Shown: piece after piece, positions 52,082 to 64,000 of the stretch
Numbering within the stretch: the first letter of the stretch is position 1
How the letters are laid out: each line of letters opens with the position of its first letter
Assembly (NCBI GenBank): GCA_019843655.1
Contig: JACDQD010000006.1
Coordinates: forward strand, 22,958,246-23,022,245
Length of the DNA: 64,000 bases
Source: Lethocerus indicus
Taxonomy: Eukaryota > Arthropoda > Insecta > Hemiptera > Belostomatidae
Direction of reading: 5' to 3'
Position numbers and translations under genes: made by a program
Notes under the pieces: model-generated
Seen by the model: only the letters and a program-made list of their open reading frames with translations
What the model was told of the DNA's origin: nothing
The model's database searches: none

Positions 52082-55000
52082 ATACATGGTTTATTGCCGT
52101 CATGGTCTTCGGCCGGTCACGGAGGAGAGGGCCCCACCTAACACGTGCGCCACATCTGCCCCACCCGGGGCCCACTCCGCGCTTCCTGGTGCCTCTCGGG
52201 CCTCTGTTTCTCGGCTTTTAAGCGTCGAAATCCCTAACGAAGCGGGCTGAAAGAGAAGCCGTCTCGAGGGATATTATTCACCGGCACTAATTCACGGCGA
52301 AACGCTATACTTTTCCAAAACCACTCCCCTGGGTTCCGACACTTTCAGTAATGCCTGCTAATAGTGTCGCTCCTAAAGTGGAGAGTTTTAAATACTATGG
52401 AATAATATAGAATCTTATTCTTGAATACGGCACTTGATAAGGTTGATTTAGATATCCTTTAATCCAGTTTTCGGGTCTTATACACCCCATCCTGAAACCC
52501 TTATCTCTACCAATATTGTAACATGGCTGACAACAAGTTGTAATGTCAGAATATCGCATAGACAAATTAATAACTAACGCACTAAAATAAAATATAGTGG
52601 AGTGAAAAAAAATCGTGTCGATTGGAAGAAATAAAACGTACGGATTACTTGTAGCACATAAATGATTAAAGAACAGAGATAATTTAACTTTCAACAGTTT
52701 TAACTTTCAACGATCCTCTCGCTGTAGCTTTATAGGTCGAGCATAATGCCACAAGTATCCATTAGCTCGTATCGTTTGTTGTCATTATTTAAATTAATTA
52801 AAAATTCAATTTGCCCAACAAACCTTATATAGAATTGCCGTATAAATGTAAATGTTGACCAGTAATATTAACAAAAAATATTTTTACAATTTTCTAATTT
52901 GTAGATAAAACAAAGACTTATTGTTAGATTAGAATGAGAGGAGGGTAAATTTTCTGGAGGCTTTCACGAAACTGGAAGGTATGATTCATCTCTGTTGGAG
53001 CGATCGCAATGTCTGAACCTTTCCGTATCTCAGTGTTTATTCGGGCCGCGGAGGCCGATAAGGCATGACTAATTGTTTCGAAAGGGGGCCGGGGGTTTAT
53101 TATCAATGCGTGGGAGATTGTAATTGGCGAGGGCTGGTTTTGAGCGGCGGGCCGGCGGGTGGCGTCACTTGCAAGGCCGGCGCGGACGGCGCCGATAAAG
53201 GAAACGGCCCACAAAGGGCCCGGTTAATTTCGCCCCGGCCCCTATCTTCCCGAAGGGGCAAAACTCCTCACAGATTGGTACGATTTTCCTTAAATTAGAT
53301 AAGCGGCGGTTAAATACGCCGGCAAGGGGGGGTGGAGACCGGGAAAAATTAATACCGAATGTCAAGAAATACGGGGAATAAATTAATTGAAGATATACCT
53401 TTTGTACTAGATCGGTTTCGGCTGCTCGCCATCGTCGTATCTTTCCGTCAATAAATTATCATAGATAAGAATCATAGATTTGTAGACATATGTATTCTAT
53501 ACTAGAAGATGAAGATTATTGTAAATTGTAGATTAAAAAATGTACAATTTTTATACTGCACAGGATATGGTTTGGCACAGGGCCAAATACCCAAATCATC
53601 GAAAGTATGAGGGTTTTTTTGGCTGTTGAACTGGTTTTATCGTTGGGAATTGATTTCGTGGGAGGATCGAATTTCTCGCCAAACTAAGAGAAGAAATGGT
53701 TCCTCCATGCGATCCTCAATCAATTTTTCTCAAATTTCCTAGTAAAGGACGGAGTTAAACGTCACGCGGTTGCGATATTAATGTGAGGAGGTTAGAAAAT
53801 ATCAAATTGGAATCTGAATAAATTATTCTCATATATATTTATAGTAAGTCCGCAAGGCTTCAAGTGCCCACTCCTTTTTCTTGTTTTGTTCTCTTTCAAT
53901 CCTTTAATAATTCCTTCTTCGAATTGCCCTGGAGCCAAGCGGAATTTCGGAAGGGACTTCAAAGCGTTCGACGTTTGTTTAAACAAGAAAAAGGCGATGG
54001 GACGTCATAACATCGCATCAGTATGGAGGAATGCCTTAACTCCTGCGTCACTGCGATTGTTAAGGGTCGTACTTTAGGGTTTTTCTCGCAATCGACTGTA
54101 TACTTCTGCACAATTAGGTACTTGCGTCGGCCTTATATATTAATAACTTATATATATTTAGTTATAGTTTCAGCCGAGGCCCTGATAATTACAAATATGC
54201 GGAAGCGAATAATCCTCGATAAAATATGTAGATATATTCAATCCGCGTTTTCCTCTGTAGGATCTGCCTACTTCTCGCATTAATCTCAACGAAATGGGCT
54301 CAACCGTTTTAATAATCGTGAAATTTGAATTTAAATATACGTCTAGAAATGGCCGACACGTCAACAAATGTCTTGAAATAATGCATGCGATTGTCAGTTC
54401 GGCCGTTGAAATGGTTACAGAAACAAGTTTTTAGATCGAGAAAAATATATTTAATTGAAAATAACGAGAAATTTAAAATTAAAATTTAAGAATTAAATAA
54501 TCGAATGTATATATATAAAAAAGACTCTAAAATAGTAACCCATTACTCGGAACGTTTCTTTCAATTATCTTTTTCAGTCTTTGCAAATGGAATGAAATTA
54601 TTCGGCGGAACGGATTCGGATGGAGGGAGGTGAGGGGGGGTTTAAGAGGGTCGTCGTTAAAACGGACGTCGAACGGTGTATGATTTATTCGGATTTAATT
54701 ACGGGTTGGAGGCACCGGTGGGCGGGGGGGGGGGAAGCCGCGCGGGCGATTGGGATAATTTGGCGAGGCGTTTGGGCGATTTCTCGCCGGGTCGTCTTCG
54801 CGGGGGCGGCGTCCCGAGGAGTGAGAACTGCCGCCCCCGCCCCCGCCCCATGACCGGCTAATTGATAGGGGACGGTTTAATGAGAGCGGCCTTAGTTGGG
54901 CCCAGCGGCCGCCGGCAGCGCTACCTCTCCAAACAAACCCATCTTGTTTGATTGACCAACGAGGCGGGCATTATTTTTTTCTCGTATCCATTCCATTCCG

Positions 55001-58000
55001 TTTGGCATGTCCCCGGGCACCCGCCCGTGCCCGCTCTTCGCATTCTGTTTTCTCAGTGGCGCATCACCGCACATTTCCGGCTCGATACGGGGCCCTACTC
55101 GTGGACGGTAGCCGCGAGCTGTCTATCGTCAATACATTAGTACTTGTCGGGGAGATTTAGCGTTATATGTTAGTGTGTAATTGATATCATTCGGTAACAC
55201 ATGCCGGAGGGGGACATTCCGAGAGAATCTTAGAACCGATATCATTATTTCCCTAATAGAAAAAAAATCCTAATTTAATAGAAAAATGTATATATATTTC
55301 CAGTCCAGATTTCGTTGCATTGTGCATAAATATTTTTATCGACTATTATATTCTATACCATTACTTATTAGCGTGGTAATAAGTAACCATATTAACACGA
55401 TTTAGTACTTTAGCCATTTTTTTAAATTCTACAAATGCGCCGATTTAGTTTAACGCGTTCAACGTACTTAAATAAGTGTCCAAGGGGTTTATAAATACCA
55501 GGTAAGGTGTAGTTACATAGAAGGGGCTGGGACAGGTTGGACATAGGGTGCCCCGCCAGATGGCGGTAACGAGCAGGGCCGGCGGGAGGACGCTGTCCGG
55601 CTAAAACAAGCCGGGAACATCCAACCGAACCTCCCTTAAACAGAAACTCAAGGACAGTCCGCGCAGAACAGTGAAACCCGGTTTCATGTCGTATGTGTAA
55701 AATTCGAACGAATAAATTCTAACGGTAGTCGGTCGTCCCCCGACTGTTAAGAGATCACGATTTTCACGTTTTACCGCGGCATAATTCCTGAATTTCTTTT
55801 TTTGTTGTCAAACAGCGATAAATAATTTAACGCTTTTGTTCGTGGGCCCCGGAGAGTATCTGCTGCCGCGTATAGGGTCGGGCCAACCGTGTAACAGTCG
55901 GCCCCGTGTTCATTCGCCCGGTGAATTAGCGTTTCCGCTAGTGGAATCGTGAACTGTGGCCCGGACTCGGATATTAATTGAAGTACGGTGACCGCTGTTT
56001 TTTTTCCCGGCCGATGAACATCGGCAGAAATTGTTCGTCGGCTCTATCCGGAGTATTCGTATAATAAAATCCCGCGCTTTGGAAAAAAGGGAGAAAAACG
56101 GCAAAAAAATTAGAGAAAAAAGTGAAAAAATGGCGGAAAAGGGAGTCGAACGATTTTATTTGATTCGCCCCGTTGTCCCGAGTCGTTTTTTCTGCGCCCA
56201 CTGCAGTTCAACGCATCAAACTGCAGGCTTTATACAACCCGAGCTTTATAACTGTTTTTATCTGCGCGTCCGACGTTGGAAAAATAATATCGGTACAATC
56301 GGGTTCGAGAGGATTTTCATTTGAGATCACATTTTAAGATGTCATAAAAAATATTTTCAACCCTTTCCGGATGAATGATAGCCTATCTCTAGTTCACAGT
56401 CCGTATAACTAACTTCGGGCGTAATGAATCATTGTAGAGTGGATTGAATTGTTAATATAAATAAAATCGTTCCGGACTTTATTTTTTTGAAAGCCCATTC
56501 CGAGCGGGCATGAAATGGATCATGAGGTTTTTTGCCCTACGGCAGTGGGCTGGTCGTCACGTTTCCCCATTGGCACCGTCCGATTCCCCGACCTTACATG
56601 ACCGCCCGATCGACATTAATGATTAATCCAACGGCTGCCAGCAACGATTAAAGTTCAGTTAACGAAGTCGTTATGACCCGCTCTGCTCCTTTTCCTTTTT
56701 CTCCCAGTCCTTCCTTCCCACCAAAGCCTGTGGAGCTCATAAATAATACGTTAATTTACTGCTCAAGAACGAGTTCAAGTCCCGACTGCCCGCCACTTCA
56801 TATTGGCCCAGTCGTATGAATCATTCACAAAAATACATATTTGTAAAATAACTATATAACAATTGTAAATCAACATTACCTCACGGCTAGACCTTTAGTA
56901 AGATAATCAAATTTGAATATGAAGCTGAGCGAATAATTCACCATAAAGTGAAAATTTAAAATAGTAAATATAATATAGGCCACTAAAACTGTCGACTCTT
57001 GGAAATTTTATAATTAAGAGAAACACTAATTGCTAAAATAAAAATAATTCACACTCATAGGTTTACTCTGAAATCTATATTGAAATTTTTTCGGTTTGTT
57101 ATTGGGAGACCTGTACATACCGGAATTAATAACATATTTTTTGTACCTTCGACTTCGTAGTGATTTGTTTTCCAAGTAGGAATATTTAATACGCATTTAT
57201 TTTATAATACTTGTTACTCTTTGCCCGGTAAGATAATGTTCCTGTCGACGTCAATTTATAGCCTTTACTTAGCATAAACGCCGCTCATTAGTGTTTAATT
57301 ACGCCGGCCCCAGTTGCAATAAACCATCCTCCGGTCGCTCTGATGCGGGATAGCAAAGCGTATCGCAATTAAACGCCCGTATATTTCAGGGTGTAGGCTT
57401 TCAATTAGATCGTGGATATGTATTTTTCTGGCCTATTCAATTGTAATATTCACGCGGCGTTGTGGAACTGTTTATTATCGATAATTCGCATTGGGCAAGT
57501 GGATCTACACAATTTGGCCTACGACGCCATCTACTGGCGATTACAAGACATGTTCACAAACGAATGGGAAAAAGGTTTTTTGGCCCCCAGTTGTTTCTAC
57601 ACTGTAGCTGTCTCATTTGTTATTAGCGTATATATTGGTTGTTTTCTTGCTACCGTTAGAATTTAAAGTTATTAGGAGTAAAATAAATAGTGTATATTAT
57701 TTCAAACAAATCGAATTAATCTGTAATTAATCAGCGGAAACTGCGACATTCTTATTGCAATGATTGCTACTTGGGCTCTAAAGGGCTGCTGGAACCTTTT
57801 ACCCTTTTGGAGTTAAAATATGCATTTTTTATGGGCGGTGGCTCACCGAATCGAATACACGACTGGATAGGGCCGGAATTAATAAAGGTGAGGGCAACGC
57901 GGACGTGACTTTTTCGAGTGGGCAAGTAAACATGAGAGGCGGTCTGGTCTCCTAATTAGGCCGCTAACTAGTGCCGCCCCCGCCCAGTCACTACTAATGA

Positions 58001-61000
58001 AATGATACTATGACCTTTCCTGCCGAGCTGCTCCTGGTACCGGAGGTATCCGCGAGACCACGGTAAGTTCTGAATTGACCGTGTAGTTCGTATTGTACCG
58101 ATAACATGCCATGACGGCACTCTTTTCAAAATGTTTAAAATTTTTAAAAAACCTGCCCGAAAAGACCTGCCGGTTATAGAGGTGCCGTATACGCGTTGGC
58201 TGAAGGAGAGATGTGATCGAATATGAAATAAAATTGTGTATTTTCGAAACTTATTATTCAGTCATCCATAACGAAAAACCAAACACTAATGTAGTGTCAA
58301 CATTTTCTTCTGATCGCTTAGCGCGTAAACATTTTCGCGGTACGCTAGTTGGACAGCCTCGTGGACCTTTCGCAAAACCCCGTTTTCGCGTTATATTTTT
58401 TTGAGAATTAAAAGGCCTGATCCAACCTGAACATGGTCGACGTCATCCAACTCATTCAATTACCGGCGATGACGAGGTGCGAGTTCAGGGTACGAGTCAT
58501 GCGAACAGAAATTAAGCCAAGCTTAATCGGTATACGGGGCTTAATCGACAGAGTGAGCCTTCGTCGCCGGCGAAAGGGATTTCCAATATACCGATGTCGT
58601 GCCTTAAAGACCTTAAAAAAAATAAAAGAAAACTAACGGGGTGGTCTAGAAGCAATCGGTTCCGGGAGAACAGGGGCCGAACGTGTACGCATGTCCGGCC
58701 TCCGTCGGTTTTCCTCGATCGGAATTCGCTGAGGCATTTCCTGGGCCTCTACTCCGCCCCACTCCCCTTTCCCTTTCCCTTTCTCTCTCTTGTTCCCTTT
58801 TTCTGTCCCAGTCCCTCCTACACGCTCCAAGCCCAGCACAGCTTATTGGTTTCCCGTGGTAGGTGTAGCTCGTGCCCGGAAGCTACCCTCGATAGTATCC
58901 GCGCTTTTGCATCTCTACATCCTTACTACCCTCCCATTCTTATATTAATAACGCGGATTATTTTATCATCGATTTCTATATTCCAGGACCAAGTTAACTT
59001 CTACTCGACTTATACTCGACGGGTTCTACCTCGACTAAAATATTTAACTTAGATTTTACACCGTAGAGATGGCATAATCTGTTTCAAAATTGTAAAGCTT
59101 GATATGAAGGGAAATCTTTGAAATAGAAGTTTCAAGCGTACATTTATAATTTTTCTATATCCTTCGCTTTATTCAATTTTATTATAATAGTTGTGTCGCG
59201 ATATAACTTGACCGTACTTCCGGTCATAATTTAGGTTATAAGAGTCAGTTCTATATCGTAAATAACTATTGTAATTATAATTTTTATAGAGAGTCCAAGA
59301 AATTTATTTTACATATAATCGATAAGTATGTTGCAGAAATATAGCAATATATAATTTATTCTCTTCTATAATTTATTTTATTTATTACTGTCTATTTTTT
59401 ATTTTTTGAAAACTGTTGCGGTCTTTCAGGAGTATCAAGGGGAAGAGAATTGATACACGTCCAAAGAATTTTAGAATCAGTTCCTAAAACTGATATATTT
59501 CAGGAGGGAAATTGTCGACGAAAATAAGCACGCGATTGAACGGTTTGCGTTCATAATTGAAATGCTGTCGTTTCGTATCGGTCGATGAAAGAAACGCCAA
59601 AAGAATTCATACCGAGAATCTTTTCTGGGCCAGATAAAAGGAGGAAATATATCTTATACACTTTTTCTGGTTTTTTATTTTATTTGTGGCATTAAGTTTC
59701 AGTGATTGGCTCCCGTCCGCCGCTAATGATCTGGGCCCCGATTAGTCGAAGCACTTAAGATAAATCGTATCTTGTTATGTGCCGTTGGGTGAATTTATAT
59801 TTGATAAGGAATTAACTTTTACGGGCCTCCAATCTGAAGGGTCCCATAAATTCTTGGCTAGATCGGATTGGGAAGGCATATATCTCCTCTTCGGTCATAT
59901 CCTTCTTTGGACTGACCACAAAAGGGAATATTCTTCTGTTGTTTGACCTTGGGCGCGGATCTTTTATCTTATTGCCTTTCAACGGCCTGTTCGAGCTCTC
60001 CGATATCGAAGACCTCAAAATTCGGTGTAGCACTATCGCGCTTGTTCTCCGAAACGCGATACACGAATCTTTTAATGAATTGAACCGTTTATCGAACTCC
60101 CACTTTACACAAAAAATGATAGACCTTTGTACTCATTACTATTTGCAACATTACATTTGCAATATTATTTGTTCAAATTGTCCTATGAACAAAAATGGCA
60201 CATGTTACATATATATCAATGTGTTTATAAATTTATAAATGTGAAATTGAGGCAAAAACAAAATAGAAGCACGCGTGGCCGTAATATACATTTAAGAAAT
60301 TCATGGTTCGTGTAATTTTTTTATTTTCTTATGAGATGTAGTTGCAAAACATTATTAAAGCCGATTGCTCCTGTCGATCGACTGAAAACCGAACGTTGAA
60401 GTTGTTCCATGCCTCATATTAATTCTTGACAGCAATTTTAATAGCCCTTCCGCTGTCAATGTTTTGCATAATCCTAATAGCCGCACTTAATTCGGCCTGC
60501 GCTGATGGCCCGTACGTTCCTGCAAGTTAATGAGAATGCGAATTCTGTCATTTTTTAAACAGTCGGGGCGAGTTTCGACCGAAATTACCGGATCAACACA
60601 TCCGAGAGGTTGTGAGAACTATTCTGATAGTTCTTATGCTTGAGAAGGCTGTTGAGAATTAGATGGAAGAAGTGCTAAGTTAATGGAAGTCCCGGTGAAA
60701 AATGATCCTCCGGTTTTTCTGCCTTATAATTACTCACGACACAGACACATTCATCGTTCATTACTTCCTGCAATAATGAGCTATTTCACGTGCGCGGTTC
60801 AAAGCGAGGCATATTTCACATCTATCAGGCTCAGAAAGATGAACGAATTATGAAATTAGGCACGTTTCTATTGCACATTTTTGAAGATCGGCGAGGGTTT
60901 GGAAGACATCAAATCCTGTCTTTCCTATAATATTCAACAATAATCATAAGGAAGCGCTGAAACGTTTTGCAGGAACAGATATTTTAGACCCACGTGTCAT

Positions 61001-64000
61001 CTAGGCAGGAATGGATTTGACAAAAGAACTGTTGTGGTTTTTGTGGCCTGCTCGAATGGGAAGGCCTAGGATTGAATTGGAGCTGGAGGCTGGGAACAAA
61101 GAGGTGGCATAATTGAGTGGCTGGGAGATATCGGCTGGAAGACACAGCGGCCGAACTCTGTTTAATCGGCTTGTGTTAATGAGGAGTGCCGGCCCCGGTC
61201 TTATACGCCGACTTAGACAGGAGATCGAGCCCCAGCCCCGACTATTGCTCGTTGTTGCGCCTCCTTGTATTTCTATATTTGTCGACAATCATTGTGTTTG
61301 AGTTGAGACTCGCGTCGGAGGATTGGAGCCGGGTGCTCACCGGCCGTGCAAATAAGCACCGCCGCCGCCGCCCCCGCGTCGCCTCCAGGAGCCGTTTGAC
61401 CCGCCCCTTTCCAGGCCCCCAAATGCAGAAATCGAATTTGTAGACGAGGGGGTTGATGTTGTTTATTTCTGTTTTTTCCGTACGCGTGGATTCCGAATTC
61501 CCTTCGCGCACAACCGCCCTCCGAACACAAAATCGGGAAGTACGATTACGCGTTTTGCAATTAAAGTCGGGAGAAAGAAACTATTTTTCCTATTCTCGCA
61601 TTACGACGCAATAAAAAAAATGTAGCATTGGTATGCCCGAGGAAATAGAATACTATACTATCGCTCTGCAAAGAAAAATTATGCGTTACAATACGTCAGT
61701 AATAAATAACTCGTGTTGGTGATTTCTTGTATAATTTTTTATTGCATAATTAAGTCTATTTATTAACGTCCTTCTGTCAGGGTGACTGTGTTCGGTGGTG
61801 GGCTTTATGCAGGTGGTGGGGTGGGGCCGAGGACGGTTGTGAGGAGGGAGGGCCCGTTTAAAGTAATGCGGCTTCAGGGCGAAACGTCACGTACGGGCCG
61901 GCCGAGTCCCGACCCCCGCTGAATCCGAATGAGCGGTCCGGGCGGCGGCCGCCCCCTCGCCGATATTGGACACGCTTATAAATCCGGGCGCGACGCTGTT
62001 TATAAAGATATAAAAAACGTAATGAACTCCGAACCGGCGGGGGGCGTCGGGGCTTGGAGGTTGGGCGTGGAGGGGTCGGCCCTCACGTACGGAACCCGAA
62101 GATTGGCCCGCTGGGCGGCCATAAGGAAATAAATATTCCCCGCCTGGCCCCCGTCCCGACTCACAAATTAGTCGTGTCCCTTCGGGGAATCTTCGCACGG
62201 AGAGATTGTGTACTATTTGCGGCCTTGAATTGTCGTCGTCGTTGGGCGCGCTCGGGGAATAATACAAGCGGCGTCCGCTTGTAAAGTTTCGACGCCCGCT
62301 GAGGAATTCCCATTGTATGGACATCTCTTCGTGGAGGATGTAATAGGACATCGTCCCTGTAATTTGTACTCCCCGTCCGGTCGATAGAGTCCCGCCGGGA
62401 ATTATATTAGGAATCGGGAAAAACGTCTTTACGATTCCTGATGCGTTTCAAACGTCTCGTTTTTTTCAGTTATTTTCTCGTCTTGTTAGCGTCAGTTAAA
62501 GTTTTCGACTCGAACTGCCTGGCGACTGGTCCTTCAAAATTATCCGGTATCTCTACTTGGTCTACTGACAGTGGGAGATGACATTTGGATACTGAGCCCA
62601 ATGAAGGATCCGAATAATATTTGAGTTCCCTCAAAAATCCGGAGTATGTCCGTTATTTCATTCTAAACATTGCGATTTTAATGTTTGTATTAACAGCAAT
62701 TTAAACTCTATATTATAATAGCGGTGAAGTATGCGCGGAGAAATGTGGCTGGGTAAAGGAAGCGAGCGAAGGGAATGACATTCGGGTGGGTACAAATTAG
62801 GTAGGGCGCTCGGCGGTAGGAGGCAACCGGCAAATTTGACCAGTTGAATTATTAGTGAACAGCCGACACGGGATTCACGCCGCGTCACTCTGTAATGGGA
62901 AATCGTGTCTCTCATTTTTATCGCCCGTCCTCGTCTACCGACTTCTGGGAACAGTTAAAGGAAATTTTCAAAAAGGACCAACACCATCGGCCCAGCGATC
63001 ATCTATTAATGCGTGATATCTCTCAGAAATACTAAATGTTTCCATGGTGCTTGTTTATATAAAAATAGAAAAATATATTTTCCGATTTTTTAGGAAAATA
63101 AATCTTTTCAAATTAATTTTTTGAAGTGTACTTATAATGAAATGTTACAGACTTGTCCTACTTTAATGTATGTTTCAAGTTTTGTATGAAAATGATTATA
63201 GCGAGAACAAAATTGTCGCTATTAATAATTAACCCAGAGCGATATACGCTGCCTATATTAGACTCCACGCAAAGTAGAGAGAAGTGGACAATGTTCACTA
63301 GTTAGTCACGTTTTCAGTCCCTAAATCACGGCCCCACCGACGGCGATAACCGTAAAAGACCGTAAAGCCGGACACATTGTTAGAAATTTCTTTGGCTCAA
63401 TAAAATATTTTATTGCGGCGGTTTTACGAAGCCCAATAAATTCTCCCCTCGAGTTATGCAATTTGCGTGCCGATGAGGATTTTTCCGCGCGGCCAATATG
63501 AAATTTTTTTTCACAGTGGATATGCCCGCCCGGTCGTTCGGGCTCGGATAATGGATTTTTTTATAAGGACCGAGGTGCGATAAACGGCCCGTAATTAGCC
63601 GTAAATATGTTCTGAGGTTGGCCAGAATTTTGTCTCCCCCGTGGACTCATCATCCCATTTGTTGACATTCGCTGCCTCATGTCTCAACTTTTAAACTATT
63701 GTACAGAGTGGTACAATACAGTTTCAGGCCTGGTTTTACGAGGGAAACATAAAACAAGATGGTGATGATAGTAATAGCTCGGCTAATTAATCAGGAGGTA
63801 ATAATTCGGACAATTTGAATTTCGATCGCGGAAGAAGTTTCTCTTGATAACCGATAAATCTTCAGTTCAGCAATATCGTTGTAATGATAATATGTTTAGT
63901 GATAATGTCTACCATCCGATAGACTTGGTATATTAAGCAAGTGGTACTGGCGATTGCGAGAGCCCGTAACCGGTCCAGAAATCGGGCCAGAGAAGCGAGG

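Larger units (their letters stand above)
46831..64000. other. upstream or intergenic non-coding DNA
   Basis: I could not support a protein or RNA gene in these 17 kb. From 46.9 to 48.1 kb it is AT-rich and contains the hairpin cluster, and an attataacgact motif recurs near 47.25-47.31 kb. Further right it holds (CT)n tracts (50.6 and 52.0 kb), a poly-G run near 54.72 kb, a T-rich AT stretch at 59.05-59.45 kb, and scattered AT-rich and CpG-rich blocks. Open frames such as 57412-57666, 58594-59052 and 59939-60238 (plus) and 61887-62351 (minus) show no domain I recognise. It could contain pan 5' UTR exons or another gene's introns. Confidence 0.7.

Noticed and set aside
56765..56795. Plus-strand tRNA T-arm (GTTCAAGTCC)
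   Set aside because: The stem bases on each side of the loop do not pair, and there is no A-box or acceptor stem.
58594..59052. 152-codon plus-strand frame as a gene
   Set aside because: The middle is a pyrimidine-rich tract giving Pro, Phe and Leu runs. No domain is recognisable.
1..64000. Mobile elements, CRISPR arrays, bacterial operons or viral insertions
   Set aside because: I found no transposase, reverse transcriptase or integrase motifs, no long terminal or terminal inverted repeats that I could pair, no regularly spaced direct repeats and no bacterial gene organisation.

Overview
This window is nuclear DNA from an arthropod, most likely an insect. It has very long introns, dispersed (GA)n, (CT)n, (CCT)n and (AT)n microsatellites, mixed AT-rich and CpG-rich stretches without obvious CpG depletion, and no bacterial-style gene packing. 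I could not settle the order. The only recognisable gene is the single insect TCF/LEF Wnt-effector gene, pangolin (pan/TCF). It lies on the minus strand and runs off the left edge. Nearly all long open frames here are chance frames or translations of microsatellites.

Layout, in the direction of transcription (right to left). From 64000 to about 46830 is non-coding upstream or intergenic DNA, or possibly 5' UTR introns. It includes a run of three adjacent hairpins near 47.5 kb, a long (CT)n tract at 52.0 kb and AT-rich stretches. From about 46830 to 46240 is a CpG-rich block that probably carries the promoter and 5' UTR. Coding exon 1 (46090-46239) encodes the N-terminal beta-catenin-binding domain. 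Intron 1 is about 5.4 kb. Coding exon 2 (40657-40729) encodes a short linker. Intron 2 is about 25.8 kb. Coding exon 3 (14710-14813) encodes the conserved FNMGYLVSPYPY segment. Intron 3 continues to base 1 and beyond. The HMG box and C-clamp exons were not found and are inferred to lie past the left edge.

The three exons have good splice sites and compatible phases (0, then 1, then 0). Joined, they give 109 residues of one continuous frame, in the same order as Drosophila Pangolin. In the cell this protein binds Wnt target enhancers through its HMG box and recruits Armadillo/beta-catenin through the exon 1 domain, switching targets from Groucho repression to activation.

The rest is intronic or intergenic. 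I found no transposase, reverse transcriptase, rRNA, intact tRNA or CRISPR array. The points worth following are non-coding: TCF-type sites inside TCF's own locus, an alternative in-frame acceptor for exon 3, a (CU)-rich intronic tract just after exon 3, a nested complementary-arm locus at 9.3-9.8 kb, the triple hairpin upstream of the gene, a long near-palindrome in intron 2, a strong G-quadruplex motif and an isolated tRNA-like B-box. I see no sign of a new multi-gene system.
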